Assembly: GCA_017466805.1 (NCBI GenBank)
Contig: JAFTTN010000092.1
Coordinates: 1-37,814 of the forward strand
Direction of reading: 5' to 3'
Source of the DNA: Clostridia bacterium
GTDB taxonomy: Bacteria > Bacillota > Clostridia > Oscillospirales > CAG-382
DNA: 37,814 nt
Part shown: in pieces, positions 14,058-23,900 of the stretch
Layout: each line of letters begins with the position of its first letter
How positions within the stretch are numbered: position 1 is the first letter of the stretch
Position numbers and translations under genes: made by a program
Notes under the pieces: model-generated
The model's database searches: none
What the model saw: the letters and a program-made list of their open reading frames with translations, nothing else
What the model was told of the DNA's origin: nothing

Positions 14058-16625
14058 TTATTTTGCAAATTCTACTTCCCAAATTCTATCGAGCGGCGAG
14101 GAGTAGGGGTTAAGCTCGGATTCTGCGGGAAGGCTTTCGGTAGAGATAACCTTGGAGTTATAAGCGTAAAGCACGCTTCTTTGATATACGGGAAGCTCGA
14201 TTGCGAGCTCGAGTATCTGCGACATAGCCTGCTTATAGAGATTTGCACGGACAGATTGGTCGTTGGTTTCACGCGCTCTGTCGATAAGGTCGCTCAATTC
14301 ATCGAGAATTTGGGTTTCTTCGGCGGTGCCGCTTGTCTTTAAGTAGTTATAGCCCCAAGCGAGAGTGCTGGTTGCAGTGGAATCCTTGTGGTAAACCTGA
14401 TACATATCGGGGTCGAGAGCCGAGGACCAAGCCGCTGCCCAAACCTCCAAGGAGCCGGTATTGATTTTGGTAAGTGCCTGGGTATCGCAGACAACCTCTA
14501 CGTCCCAGCCGAGAGAGTTCAGAAGCGCCGCTGCATCGCGGAATACCTTATAGGTCGGGTGGTCCTGAAGGCTCGAGCCTGCGATAGTGAATTTTACCTT
14601 TAATGCAGAATCGCCTGCGCTTACGCCTGCAGCCTGCATATACTTTTCGATATTGGTCTTTGCGATATCCTCGCTAAACGTGCCGAGAGGCGGATAATCG
14701 TGGCCGTTATCGGTTGCGTCGGTTCCCTTGGGGTACGCCCAGCTTACCTTCGACATCGGCCAGAAGATCTGTTCGGCGGTGCCTGCGCGGTAGTAGTCGA
14801 TAGCGAGCGAGGTATTCATCGCACACATAATTGCTTTACGGAGGTTGATATCGTTAACCTTTGCGGCGTTGATGCCTATATAACCGTAGCCGAGCTGATC
14901 CTCGGTAAGAGTAACCATACCCTTCGAGGAAAGCTCGCCGAGCTTTTCGTAGTTATCGGGGGTAAGTGCGGGAGAGATATAGTGAACGTTGCCCTCTTCC
15001 AAAGCGGCGATTGCGTTTGCGGAGCTTACTACCTGATAGCGAATTTTTTCGATTTTTGCGTTTTCGATACCTTCGCCTACGGTATTGAAATTATTGTTAG
15101 CCTTGAAATATACAACGTTGTTCGTATAGAAATCCGCTTCGGAGGGAGTATCGCTGTTTTGGGTATTGGTTGCCTTATATGCGCCCGCGCCGACGGGGAT
15201 TTTGATATTTCTGGTGGACTGAATAATATCGGTCATAAAATCGAAGCTTGCGAATTCAACGCCGAACTTGCTTGCCGCGATATCCACGCCAACCTTACTT
15301 CCCTCTCCGTAATAGTGCTGGGGAGCAACGTTGATTGCGAAGTTCCAGATATCCTTGTGGTCAACGCCGTTGATGGTTATTTGGAGCACGTCGTATTCGT
15401 CTGCATTTACCACGGTGCCGTCTGCGTTATGCGAGGAAGCAACCTTATAGTCAGTGCCGTTAACGGTAACCGTGCTGCCGGCTTTATCGGTATGACCGAG
15501 AGAAACGATACCCGAAATATTCTTTACCGCAAGGGTGCCGTCGCTTGCAACGTTTTCGTGAAGAATAACCTCCTTTGCCTTTGCGGTGAATTCGGTATTA
15601 AGGGTTGCCGCGGTTGCCCAATACTGAAGAATGATATTGAGTTCTCTTGCGATTTTGTCGTTATAGATATAATCGATAGCCACTTCCTTTGTGGTAATAG
15701 AGGAAGGATATGCGGGGGTAAGGGTTTGAATTTTGGTGTGGTCCTTTTTACCGTCTGCGCCTTCTGCGTATTCTACTTCAACGTAGCCCTCGGTATACAT
15801 AAAGCAGAAGATTTCGTTTTTGAATTCCTCGTGGGACTTATAGGGCTCGTCGATATAGGATTCCTGAGCACCGAGATAGTCGGTTTCGAGCTCTTCCTTG
15901 AAAAGCTTGAGTGCGTATTCGTAGTCTTCCAAAAGGTTCTTGTTGGTAACCTCATCGGGATTATTCGAAATAGCGGTCTTATAGCCGTTGCTTACCGAAT
16001 AGGAAGCGATAGCGCTCTTCATTGCCTCGTAGCCGACTTCCTTGGTAGAGGACGATTTGATTTGCGAATTGAAGAGGTTGATAAGCTCGTTAAGGCGAGC
16101 GTTTGCGCGCGAAGCGGCTTGGGATGCGATAAGGTTATCGCTGTTATCGGAGGCAGAGCCGACTGTTTGGGTTCTGTATTCGGCAAGGCCGACGATATCG
16201 GTCGAATAAAGGGTGTTCGAGCCGGTGTAAACGGGGTCGAGATATACGTAGTAGTTAAAGAGGATATCCTCCATAGTAAGAGGCTGGCCGTCGGAGAATT
16301 TGATTCCGTTCTTTACGACGAAGGTATAAACGGTTTTATCGCCGTTTTCTACGATATCGTAGTCCTTTACGACAACGGCTTCGTTTTCGCCGTATGCGAC
16401 CTTAACCTCGCCGTTTTCGTATTTAGAGCCGAGCATACCTATCTGTGTCATTGCGACGATAGTGCCGTCGGGTGCGGAGGTATAGAAGAAGGGGTTGAAC
16501 AAGCCGTCAAGCTGTTCGGTCATAATAACGAATGCGTCGGTATCGGCGCTGCCGCCCGAACAGCCTGCGAGCACGCTTATGCACATAAACGCGCACAGGA
16601 TGAGCGAAAGAATTCTTGTTTTCAT
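14058..16625 (-). CDS. oppA: Extracellular oligopeptide-binding lipoprotein (OppA/DppA, SBP family 5), enlarged
   Basis: An 855-residue solute-binding lipoprotein, lipidated Cys 22 (SVLAGC). The family-5 signature is clear near the N-terminus (TEQLDGLFNPFFYTSA, then VKNGIKFSDGQPLTMEDILFNY) and near the C-terminus (DLIDRARETNDQSVRANLYKQ). Usual OppA proteins have about 520-600 residues. Here about 250 extra residues, rich in Lys/Glu/Ser, lie between roughly residues 150 and 400. The start is the ATG at 16625, 6 bases after AAAGGTG; the in-frame GTG three codons earlier lies within that ribosome site. It delivers peptides to OppBC. Its place directly after the subtilase and the InlB-like lipoprotein suggests the ligands are products of that protease (inference). 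Confidence 0.93.
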   Translation of the reverse strand: MKTRILSLILCAFMCISVLAGCSGGSADTDAFVIMTEQLDGLFNPFFYTSAPDGTIVAMTQIGMLGSKYENGEVKVAYGENEAVVVKDYDIVENGDKTVYTFVVKNGIKFSDGQPLTMEDILFNYYVYLDPVYTGSNTLYSTDIVGLAEYRTQTVGSASDNSDNLIASQAASRANARLNELINLFNSQIKSSSTKEVGYEAMKSAIASYSVSNGYKTAISNNPDEVTNKNLLEDYEYALKLFKEELETDYLGAQESYIDEPYKSHEEFKNEIFCFMYTEGYVEVEYAEGADGKKDHTKIQTLTPAYPSSITTKEVAIDYIYNDKIARELNIILQYWATAATLNTEFTAKAKEVILHENVASDGTLAVKNISGIVSLGHTDKAGSTVTVNGTDYKVASSHNADGTVVNADEYDVLQITINGVDHKDIWNFAINVAPQHYYGEGSKVGVDIAASKFGVEFASFDFMTDIIQSTRNIKIPVGAGAYKATNTQNSDTPSEADFYTNNVVYFKANNNFNTVGEGIENAKIEKIRYQVVSSANAIAALEEGNVHYISPALTPDNYEKLGELSSKGMVTLTEDQLGYGYIGINAAKVNDINLRKAIMCAMNTSLAIDYYRAGTAEQIFWPMSKVSWAYPKGTDATDNGHDYPPLGTFSEDIAKTNIEKYMQAAGVSAGDSALKVKFTIAGSSLQDHPTYKVFRDAAALLNSLGWDVEVVCDTQALTKINTGSLEVWAAAWSSALDPDMYQVYHKDSTATSTLAWGYNYLKTSGTAEETQILDELSDLIDRARETNDQSVRANLYKQAMSQILELAIELPVYQRSVLYAYNSKVISTESLPAESELNPYSSPLDRIWEVEFAK

Positions 16626-16652
16626 TGTTTTCACCTTTATATAATTATTTTT

Positions 16653-17975
16653 TTATTCTGTAAATTCAACGGTTACGCTGTTGCCGTCTACCGTGATGCT
16701 TAGCTTTTCGGGGTTATCGCCCACCGCAACACAGTTGATTTCGGCTGTTTCCACAGCGTTTTCGTTGCCCATACCGCAGACAAGACCGATAGAATAATCG
16801 TCTGCCCCGAAATAGCAGGAGGAATCGATTTGAAGCGTACTTGCAAGAATTTTTATTCCCGAAAGCTTTGCATTGCCCGAGATTGTTCCCGCAAAGGCAC
16901 CGTAGCTTGTGCCGACTACGCGCGTACCTGCTTTTACAGTAAAGGTCAGGTTTTCGATAGTAAGGTCCGAAACGGATGAGGTTTCGGTAAGGTTGCCGAA
17001 CAGACCTGCATTTACCTTGGAGTTATTGGTTTGAACGAGCTCGATATTTTTAAACGTATGGCCGTTACCCTTTATCGTACCGCCGAAATTGCCGTACATA
17101 AACACGGTGGGCCAGATTTCGCCTTCGAAATCGAGGTCGGCAAATATTTCGTAATTGCCGTTTAAGCTTGCGTTATCGAGGAACTGCTCGGTATTGTAAA
17201 TTCTGTACCATTCACCCTCGGTCCAATCGATATAAACCTTCATAACCGAGTTGCTTGCCGTTCCGGTTGCATAATCGATAACGCCGCTATGCTGAAGCGT
17301 TGCGGTTTCCACCGCGTTATTTCCCTCGGAATCGTAGTACGCCTTATTGAAGGTATAACCCGATTTTTTGGGGAAATTGAACATATCCACACTGCCGCTG
17401 TCGGTATTCCATTCGGGTACCTTTATTTCGGAGGCAGATGGGTCGTAGGAATAGGAATCGAGATATTCACCCGTACCGAGCGAATAGAATTCGATTTCGA
17501 AAAGCGGCACCCACGCGGCATAAAGCGTTAACACGGGGGTTTGCGAGGAATACTGCTTGCCCTTATCGATTTCGAGCAAGCCGTTTTCGAAGTCCCATTT
17601 ATTCGAATAGGTGTAATAGGTATTTCCTTCTCCGTCTGTTTTTTCGATTCTTTCCGAATACCATCCTGCGAGGAAATAGCCGTTATTTACAGCCGAGAAG
17701 GCGTCGTTGCCTCTTGCCGAATTATCGGGCGAGAGAAGCGCGATTTCCGCCTTGCCGTTTGAATTAACGGGAAGCTCCGAAAGATTATATGAATCCACTA
17801 TCGACGAGGTGTTCGTCGTAAAGATACCCCCGTTAGCGTCGTATCTGACGCTAACGGTATAGTTTTCTGCATCGTTCGTTTCATAGGGGGTGGGCTCGGC
17901 GGCACAGCCTGCAAAAAGCAATGCCGAAAGAACAAGAGCCAAAGCGAGCAACGCGTATATTTTTTTGTTTTTCAT
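16653..17975 (-). CDS. Lipoprotein with InlB-like repeat and GLUG-like region
   Basis: A 440-residue lipoprotein, lipidated Cys 24 (LLFAGC). Residues about 39-155 resemble an InlB B-repeat/Listeria-Bacteroides repeat: VRYDANGG near the start, GYFLAGWYS in the middle, VLTLYAAWVP at the end. A second beta region follows (156-255). Residues about 265-400 look like a GLUG/beta-helix segment with NGHTFKNIEL, AGLFGNLT and SYGAFAGTISGNAKLSGI. All are adhesion or surface-display modules in other proteins; none has a known catalytic role. It sits 5 bases behind the subtilase gene. GGAGG is 15 bases before the ATG, within the subtilase's last codons, which is long, so expression may depend on coupling. 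Recruitment of substrate to the protease or transporter is possible but not shown. Confidence 0.82.
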   Translation of the reverse strand: MKNKKIYALLALALVLSALLFAGCAAEPTPYETNDAENYTVSVRYDANGGIFTTNTSSIVDSYNLSELPVNSNGKAEIALLSPDNSARGNDAFSAVNNGYFLAGWYSERIEKTDGEGNTYYTYSNKWDFENGLLEIDKGKQYSSQTPVLTLYAAWVPLFEIEFYSLGTGEYLDSYSYDPSASEIKVPEWNTDSGSVDMFNFPKKSGYTFNKAYYDSEGNNAVETATLQHSGVIDYATGTASNSVMKVYIDWTEGEWYRIYNTEQFLDNASLNGNYEIFADLDFEGEIWPTVFMYGNFGGTIKGNGHTFKNIELVQTNNSKVNAGLFGNLTETSSVSDLTIENLTFTVKAGTRVVGTSYGAFAGTISGNAKLSGIKILASTLQIDSSCYFGADDYSIGLVCGMGNENAVETAEINCVAVGDNPEKLSITVDGNSVTVEFTE

Positions 17976-17980
17976 TTAGC

Positions 17981-20900
17981 TTAATCTTGTCCTCCTTCCG
18001 AATTCTTTTCCTTGCGGTTTCTGTAAACGATGAACCCGACGAATGCGGCTACGCAAAGCACTATTACTGCAATCATTCCGCCGTTCCCGCCGGACTCTTT
18101 AGCGTTATCCTGTCCGTCCTCGGTAGGAGTAAGTGCAGCGATACGCTGTTCTGCCGAAACGAGATTCGAATAGTTGGTTACGAGAGCCATTTGCTCCATA
18201 GTGGCAATCTTATCGTATGCGGCGCGTGCGGCTTCGACGGTTGCTTTATCGTCAAGCGTGACGCGTTCGGGAATAAGCTTTATCGCCTTGATTGCCGCAA
18301 CGGTAATCTTATCGGGTGCGGCAGGGCCTTCGATACGGTAATCGAAATACTGATTGCAGATATAGGAATCGTATCCGATACCGTTTACGGGGTAAACCAT
18401 TATAAGCTTTTCATCGACGTAGCCGACGTAATCTACAAAATTTGCACCGTAGAAGACGTTGGAATACATCGAGCCGGTAGCGTTCCACATAAAGTACGGA
18501 ACGAGTCCGAGACCGTTGATAACCACCTCGTTACCGTCATAATCGGTATAGGTGCCGTAATCGCCGGTGCCGGGGATATGCTCAAGCGATTCGTAATAGG
18601 TCGGGTCGAATTCCTCCTCGAAGATAGGCACGGTATAGCTGCCGAACACAACTATTTCCAAATCATCGCAGGAATAGAAGGCTTTATGACCGATTGCGGT
18701 AACGGTATAAGGCATTTTGATTCTTTCGACCTTACTGCCCGCAAACGCAAGCGCAGAGATACGAACGGTATCCTCGGCGACGGTTGCATCGGCGTTATCG
18801 GTTCCCGCATAGGTGATAAGCTCGTAGCCGTTTATATTCTTGTAGTAGAGCGAGCCTTCGATAACCTTTACCTTATCGGTAATATCGTATGTATATGTAA
18901 CCGCATCGAGTTCAAAGCCGTTGATTTCTTCTGTCGTATTACGGAAGAAGGGCTCGACAGCACACATTGCGAAGGGGTTATCGCCAAGCGTTTGAAGCTT
19001 TTCGCCGAGCGTTACCTTGAAGGGCGTTGCTTCTTCCTTCATAAATGCGTTTTTACCTATCGATACCGCGCCCGAAAGGACTGCTTCGGTAACAGCGGTA
19101 TAAGCAAAGGCGTAATCGCCGATATTTTCGACGGAAGCAAGGTTTTCGATATTTGCAAGAGGATCGCAATAGGCGAACGCACCCTCACCTACCCTGCTTG
19201 CTTCGGAATTAAGCTTAACGCTTGCGAGAAGCCTGTTCGAAACGAAGGCGTATTTGCCTATATCGGTTGCGCCCGAAACGTCGACAGCCTCTAATCCGCA
19301 TTCCATAAACGCATAATCGCCGATTGATTCGATATTTTCGAGGTTGATATTTTTGATTGAAGCACAGCCCGCGAACGCATACTGCGGAATTTCCTTTATT
19401 GCTTCGCCGAGCTTAACTTCGGCAAGGCTGCGGCAATACGAGAAGGAATATTCGCCGATGCTTTCGGCAGAGGAAAGGTCGATGCTTTCCAAAAGCGGTG
19501 CGTGGTAGGTATAGATATAATACCCGTCGGAGTTGACAGCCGCAACAGACATATTTTCGTCGAGGCAGGCGTAGTAAACGTCGCCCGAGATTGCGTAATC
19601 ACCGACCGAAACGACCTTTGAAAGATCGATATTCTTTAGCGAGGACGCATTGTAGAATGCCTGCTTACCCAAAACCGCACCGTTGCCGAGGGTTACGGAT
19701 TCGAGGCTTGCCGCGTTCATAAACGCAGATTCGCCGATATTTACGTTTTCGCCGATTGTAAGCGAGGTGAGCGGCGAGGAAAATTCATAGCGGAAGAGTT
19801 TTTGCTCGTTTTCGGTATACTGCATTACCTTGAACGCATTATCCTTGTTCATACTGAACGCGAACTTACCAACGGTTACGTTATTACCGATAACTACCGT
19901 TGCGAGATTAAGACATTCGCTGTAGGTGCCCTCGGCGATAACCGCGTTATCGGGGATATTTACCTCGGCAAGCTTAGTATGCGAGAAGGCGTATTTGCCG
20001 ACCTTGGTTTCCGCGGTAATTTCGGGCATTACGGTTATTGCGGTTTCGAAGAAGCCGTAATCGCCGATGCTTTCGAGCTTGCCGAGCGACACAGACGCAA
20101 GGCTTTCGTTGGAAGCCAATCCGTAATCGCCGATTTTCGTAACGTTGTTCATTACGACAGCGGTTATGCTTTGGTTATGCGAGAACGCGCCCTTGCCGAT
20201 AGCGGTGATATTCGCATCGCTGTATTCGCCGTTTAAGGTAGGCGCGACGGCCACAAGCGTTTTTCCATCGGAGGAAAGGATAGTGCTAGCGTTTTGAACC
20301 TTATATACGGTATTGCCTGCCGATACCGAGAATTCGTTTATTTTGGTATCTCTGAACGCGAAAGCGCCGATATCCTTTACGTCTGCGCCTATGGTTACCT
20401 TTTCGAGCGATTCACATTCATAGAACATACCCTCGGGCAGAACCGCGGAGTTAACGTAGAATTCGGTTATCGATTCGCAATCGGTGAAGGCGTAAGCGCC
20501 GTATTTAACCTTTTCGGAGTTAATGGTAGGGTTATTGAGCTTTTTACAGCCCGCGAACGCATACTGTCCGACCGAAAGGAGCGATTCGGGAAGCGTTATA
20601 TTTTCGAGACTTTGGTTGCCTGCAAAAGCATAGTCGGAAATCACGCAGATGGATTTCAAATCGAGAGAGCCGCTTAAATTACAGTTTTCGAATGCGTTCT
20701 GGCTGATTATCTGCAGATTGTTTTCGCCGCTGAAGGTTATCTTTTTGAGCGATACGCAGTTATAGAACGCGCCGTATTCGATAGAGCGCAAGGTCGAGGG
20801 AAGAACGATTTCCTCGAGCGCGGTGAGGTTTGCAAAGGCGTAACTGTTGATTTTTTCGACGCCTTCGGGGATAACCACCTTGGTAACGGTATTATCACCG

Positions 20901-23900
20901 ATAAACCAGGCTTTAGAGGTTTCGGCATCGTCGAACGCCAATTCCTCGGCGGTTTTCATTATGTATTCGAAGTTCGAGAACGCGAACTGACCTATTTCAC
21001 GCAGGTTGAGTCTTTCGGGAATAACGACCAAGCCGCCGTTGCCGTAATAGTGAGTAAGGCTTGCACCCGTGGTAATATAGGGGTCCTTGACCTCGACCGA
21101 AACGGTTTCGGAATAATAGGTGCTTTGATTATCGAGCAGCACCTTTACGGTTACCGAGGCAAATCCCTCGGCAACGCCGGTGACCAAGCCGCTTGAATCG
21201 ATTTTTACGATATTTTCGTTACTCGATTCGAACGCCACGGTGGTATCCTTGGGGAAATAGGAATCGAGCGAATAGTTCAAGCGAACGCTTTCGGAGGGAT
21301 AAAGCGCGAGGTTGAAGTTGCCCTCGAAGAAATTGATATTTCCGGTATCGCCTATATCCTTTTCGGCGTTATCGATAACGTAGTAAGCCTTAACGGTTTC
21401 GTATCCGTCGAGAGTGAAAACGTCGACAACGGGACGGTCGAATCTTTGATATCCTTCGTCGTCCTCATCGAGAACCGTAACGGTAAAGGTTACGCTTTCG
21501 TTGGTGTTGGGATCCTGTGCCTTGATAATTGCGCTGCCCGAGGAAACGGCAACGATTTTATTGTTGACGATTCTTGCAACGCTGGGCTTCGAGGATGCGT
21601 ATTCGAGAAGCTCGGACCATTCGGTATAAGGCAGTACCGTGGGAGAGAGCGTATATACCTCGTTGGGCGAGAGAGTCAAGCCGTCCTCGAGGCTTTCGAA
21701 ATAAAATTCGGTGAAATCGTCGGGAAGGCCGATTTCGTACGTAGCATAGTTAAGCGCGTAGTCGTAAACCGTAAGAACGAAGCTGTTTTTATTGGTAGAG
21801 TTGTTCTTGATATCGTAGAGATAATCGGTTAATTCATAGGTTACGCGTGTGGTGCTGTTGCGTTCGGAATAAACCGGAGTCATATAATGCTCGAACGCCT
21901 TTAATTCGGGAGCGGGGTTATCGTTTTCGTCGGTGCCTTGGGTAACGTAGCCTATCTGCGAGGACATTGTATAGTGGTTATCGTAGATAAGCACGTCGGC
22001 GTAAAGACGGTTTTTGTTAAGAGTTTTATCGTATTTGTAGTAATACTCGATTCCCGTTACGGTGGGTGCTTCGAAGTCGATAGTCAACGGGAATTCGAAC
22101 ACGTTGTTTTCGTTGGTTGCAAGCCCGCCGTCGCCGTAATCGAGATAGCCGACGAGTTTAACGATATATTCGCTGTTATTTGCAAGGTTGTATTCGGTGG
22201 TATCGAATTCAATCTTGACGTTTGCGGGATAGATCGACGCGCCGCCGTCGCTATAGGATTTGCGCACGTCGTTTTCGGTACGGGTGAATATTACCTCGCC
22301 CGTGGTTGCATTGGTGATAGAAATATCTATCTTCGCGGCGTTACGTAGCATACCTGCCCAAACGAAACGGAGCGAATGAACTGTACCCTCCTGATTGGAA
22401 AGTGCGATATAGTTTTCGTTTGCCGAAATAACCATATCCTTCGAATCCTGAAGGAAGTAATAGGAGCCGAGGTAGCTGACGTAATCATCGCTTACGCCGC
22501 CGATGGGACGGGTTGCGTATGCGTCTGCTTTGGTTTTGTCCTCTTCGTCGATACCGGTATCGAGCTCGTCGGCGTTGGTATCGTAATAGGTGAGGTCGAA
22601 GAGCGGTGCCACGGTCCAATCGCCGTAATATGCGAGATAGGGAACGCTCAAATCGATATCGGTGCCGCTGTCTGCTTTAAGAGTTATAAAGCCTTCGACG
22701 TACATACCGTTTTTGAAGGATTCATCGAGATACCTTTTATCCGATTCGCCGAGCGTTACGGTTACGGTAACCTCCAGGCTTTCGCCGGCATAAACGGTTA
22801 CCTCCTTACCCTTGATATGACCGCCCTTATCGTCCTTGCTTGTTAGAGTAACGGTTGAGCCGTCGAGGATATAGGCTTCCTCGGTTACCGTGGTTTTACC
22901 TGCCGAGGTTTTGGTGTCGCTTACGCCTTCGGTCATAACGTATGCACCCAGATCGTAGGAAACGGTTGCATCGCCAAAGTTATTCACGGTGAAGGTCATT
23001 TCGTAAACACCGTTTTTATCGGGGTCGTCGCCGAGCTCGAGCTTGGCTTTATCCATAACCTTGCCGTTTTTATCACGCGTGGTGATATATGCGGGGGTAT
23101 TTATCGAATTAAGGAGATTTGCAAGACCCGCGCCCTGCTTTCTTACCGAATAAGGCAAGCCATTGGTGTTGAGCGCGATATCCGCGGTGGACATCATAAG
23201 CGAGAACACCATTGCGTTTACTTTTACGTTATCGTTTGCGATTTCGGGGAAGTTTTCAACAACGTACTGTCTTAAAAGAACTACCACGCCCGAAAGGTTG
23301 GGGCACGCCATCGAGGTGCCCGAAAGTCGATCGTAGCCGCCGCCGGTTATTGCCGAAAGAATGCTGCCGCCGTGTGCGGTGATTTCGGGCTTAAGGCGAA
23401 GGTCGGGGGTAGGACCCCAAGAGGAGAAATCCGAAATAAAGGGACCCGAGGTTTGATTACGGCCGATTTTGAGAACGCCGTTCCCCTTTGCGAGCATTTC
23501 GCCGTCATCCTGCGAGATCGAGCAGACGGCAAGAGTTGCTTCGCCTACGTTCATTTTGATATCGCCCGAAACGTTATTGTAAATAATAATGCCTGCGGCA
23601 CCCTGCTGCTGTGCGATCATCGCCTTTTCCTCGAAGGTGTTCGAGCCGCGGCGCACGAGTGCGATTTTACCCTTTACGTCCATACCCGTATAGTCTGCAC
23701 TTCTGCCGACGCCGGGGATTAAAACGTATTCCATATCGACGCTGTCCTTATCGCCGAGAAGCGTATCGAAGAATTTATTTTCCTCGCCGGAGGCATCGGA
23801 GGATTCGGTGAAATACACGATAGTATCGCCGTAAAGGATATAGGGTGTTTCGACACCGCTTATCGAAGCGACCGACATAACGCCTTCATAGGTAGAGGGT

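Noticed and set aside
14700-16703. A 667-codon open frame on the plus strand, antisense to the binding-protein gene.
   Set aside because: It mirrors a clear OppA-family gene. It has no ribosome site or family signature; codon bias of the real gene (few codons whose reverse complement is a stop) explains it. The same holds for 17921-19294, 10872-12104 and 2151-3047 on the plus strand, and 26760-27725 on the minus strand.
17981-18090. Sortase-type LPXTG anchor on the subtilase.
   Set aside because: There is a C-terminal membrane helix and basic tail, but no LPXTG-like motif before it; it is more likely a plain membrane anchor.
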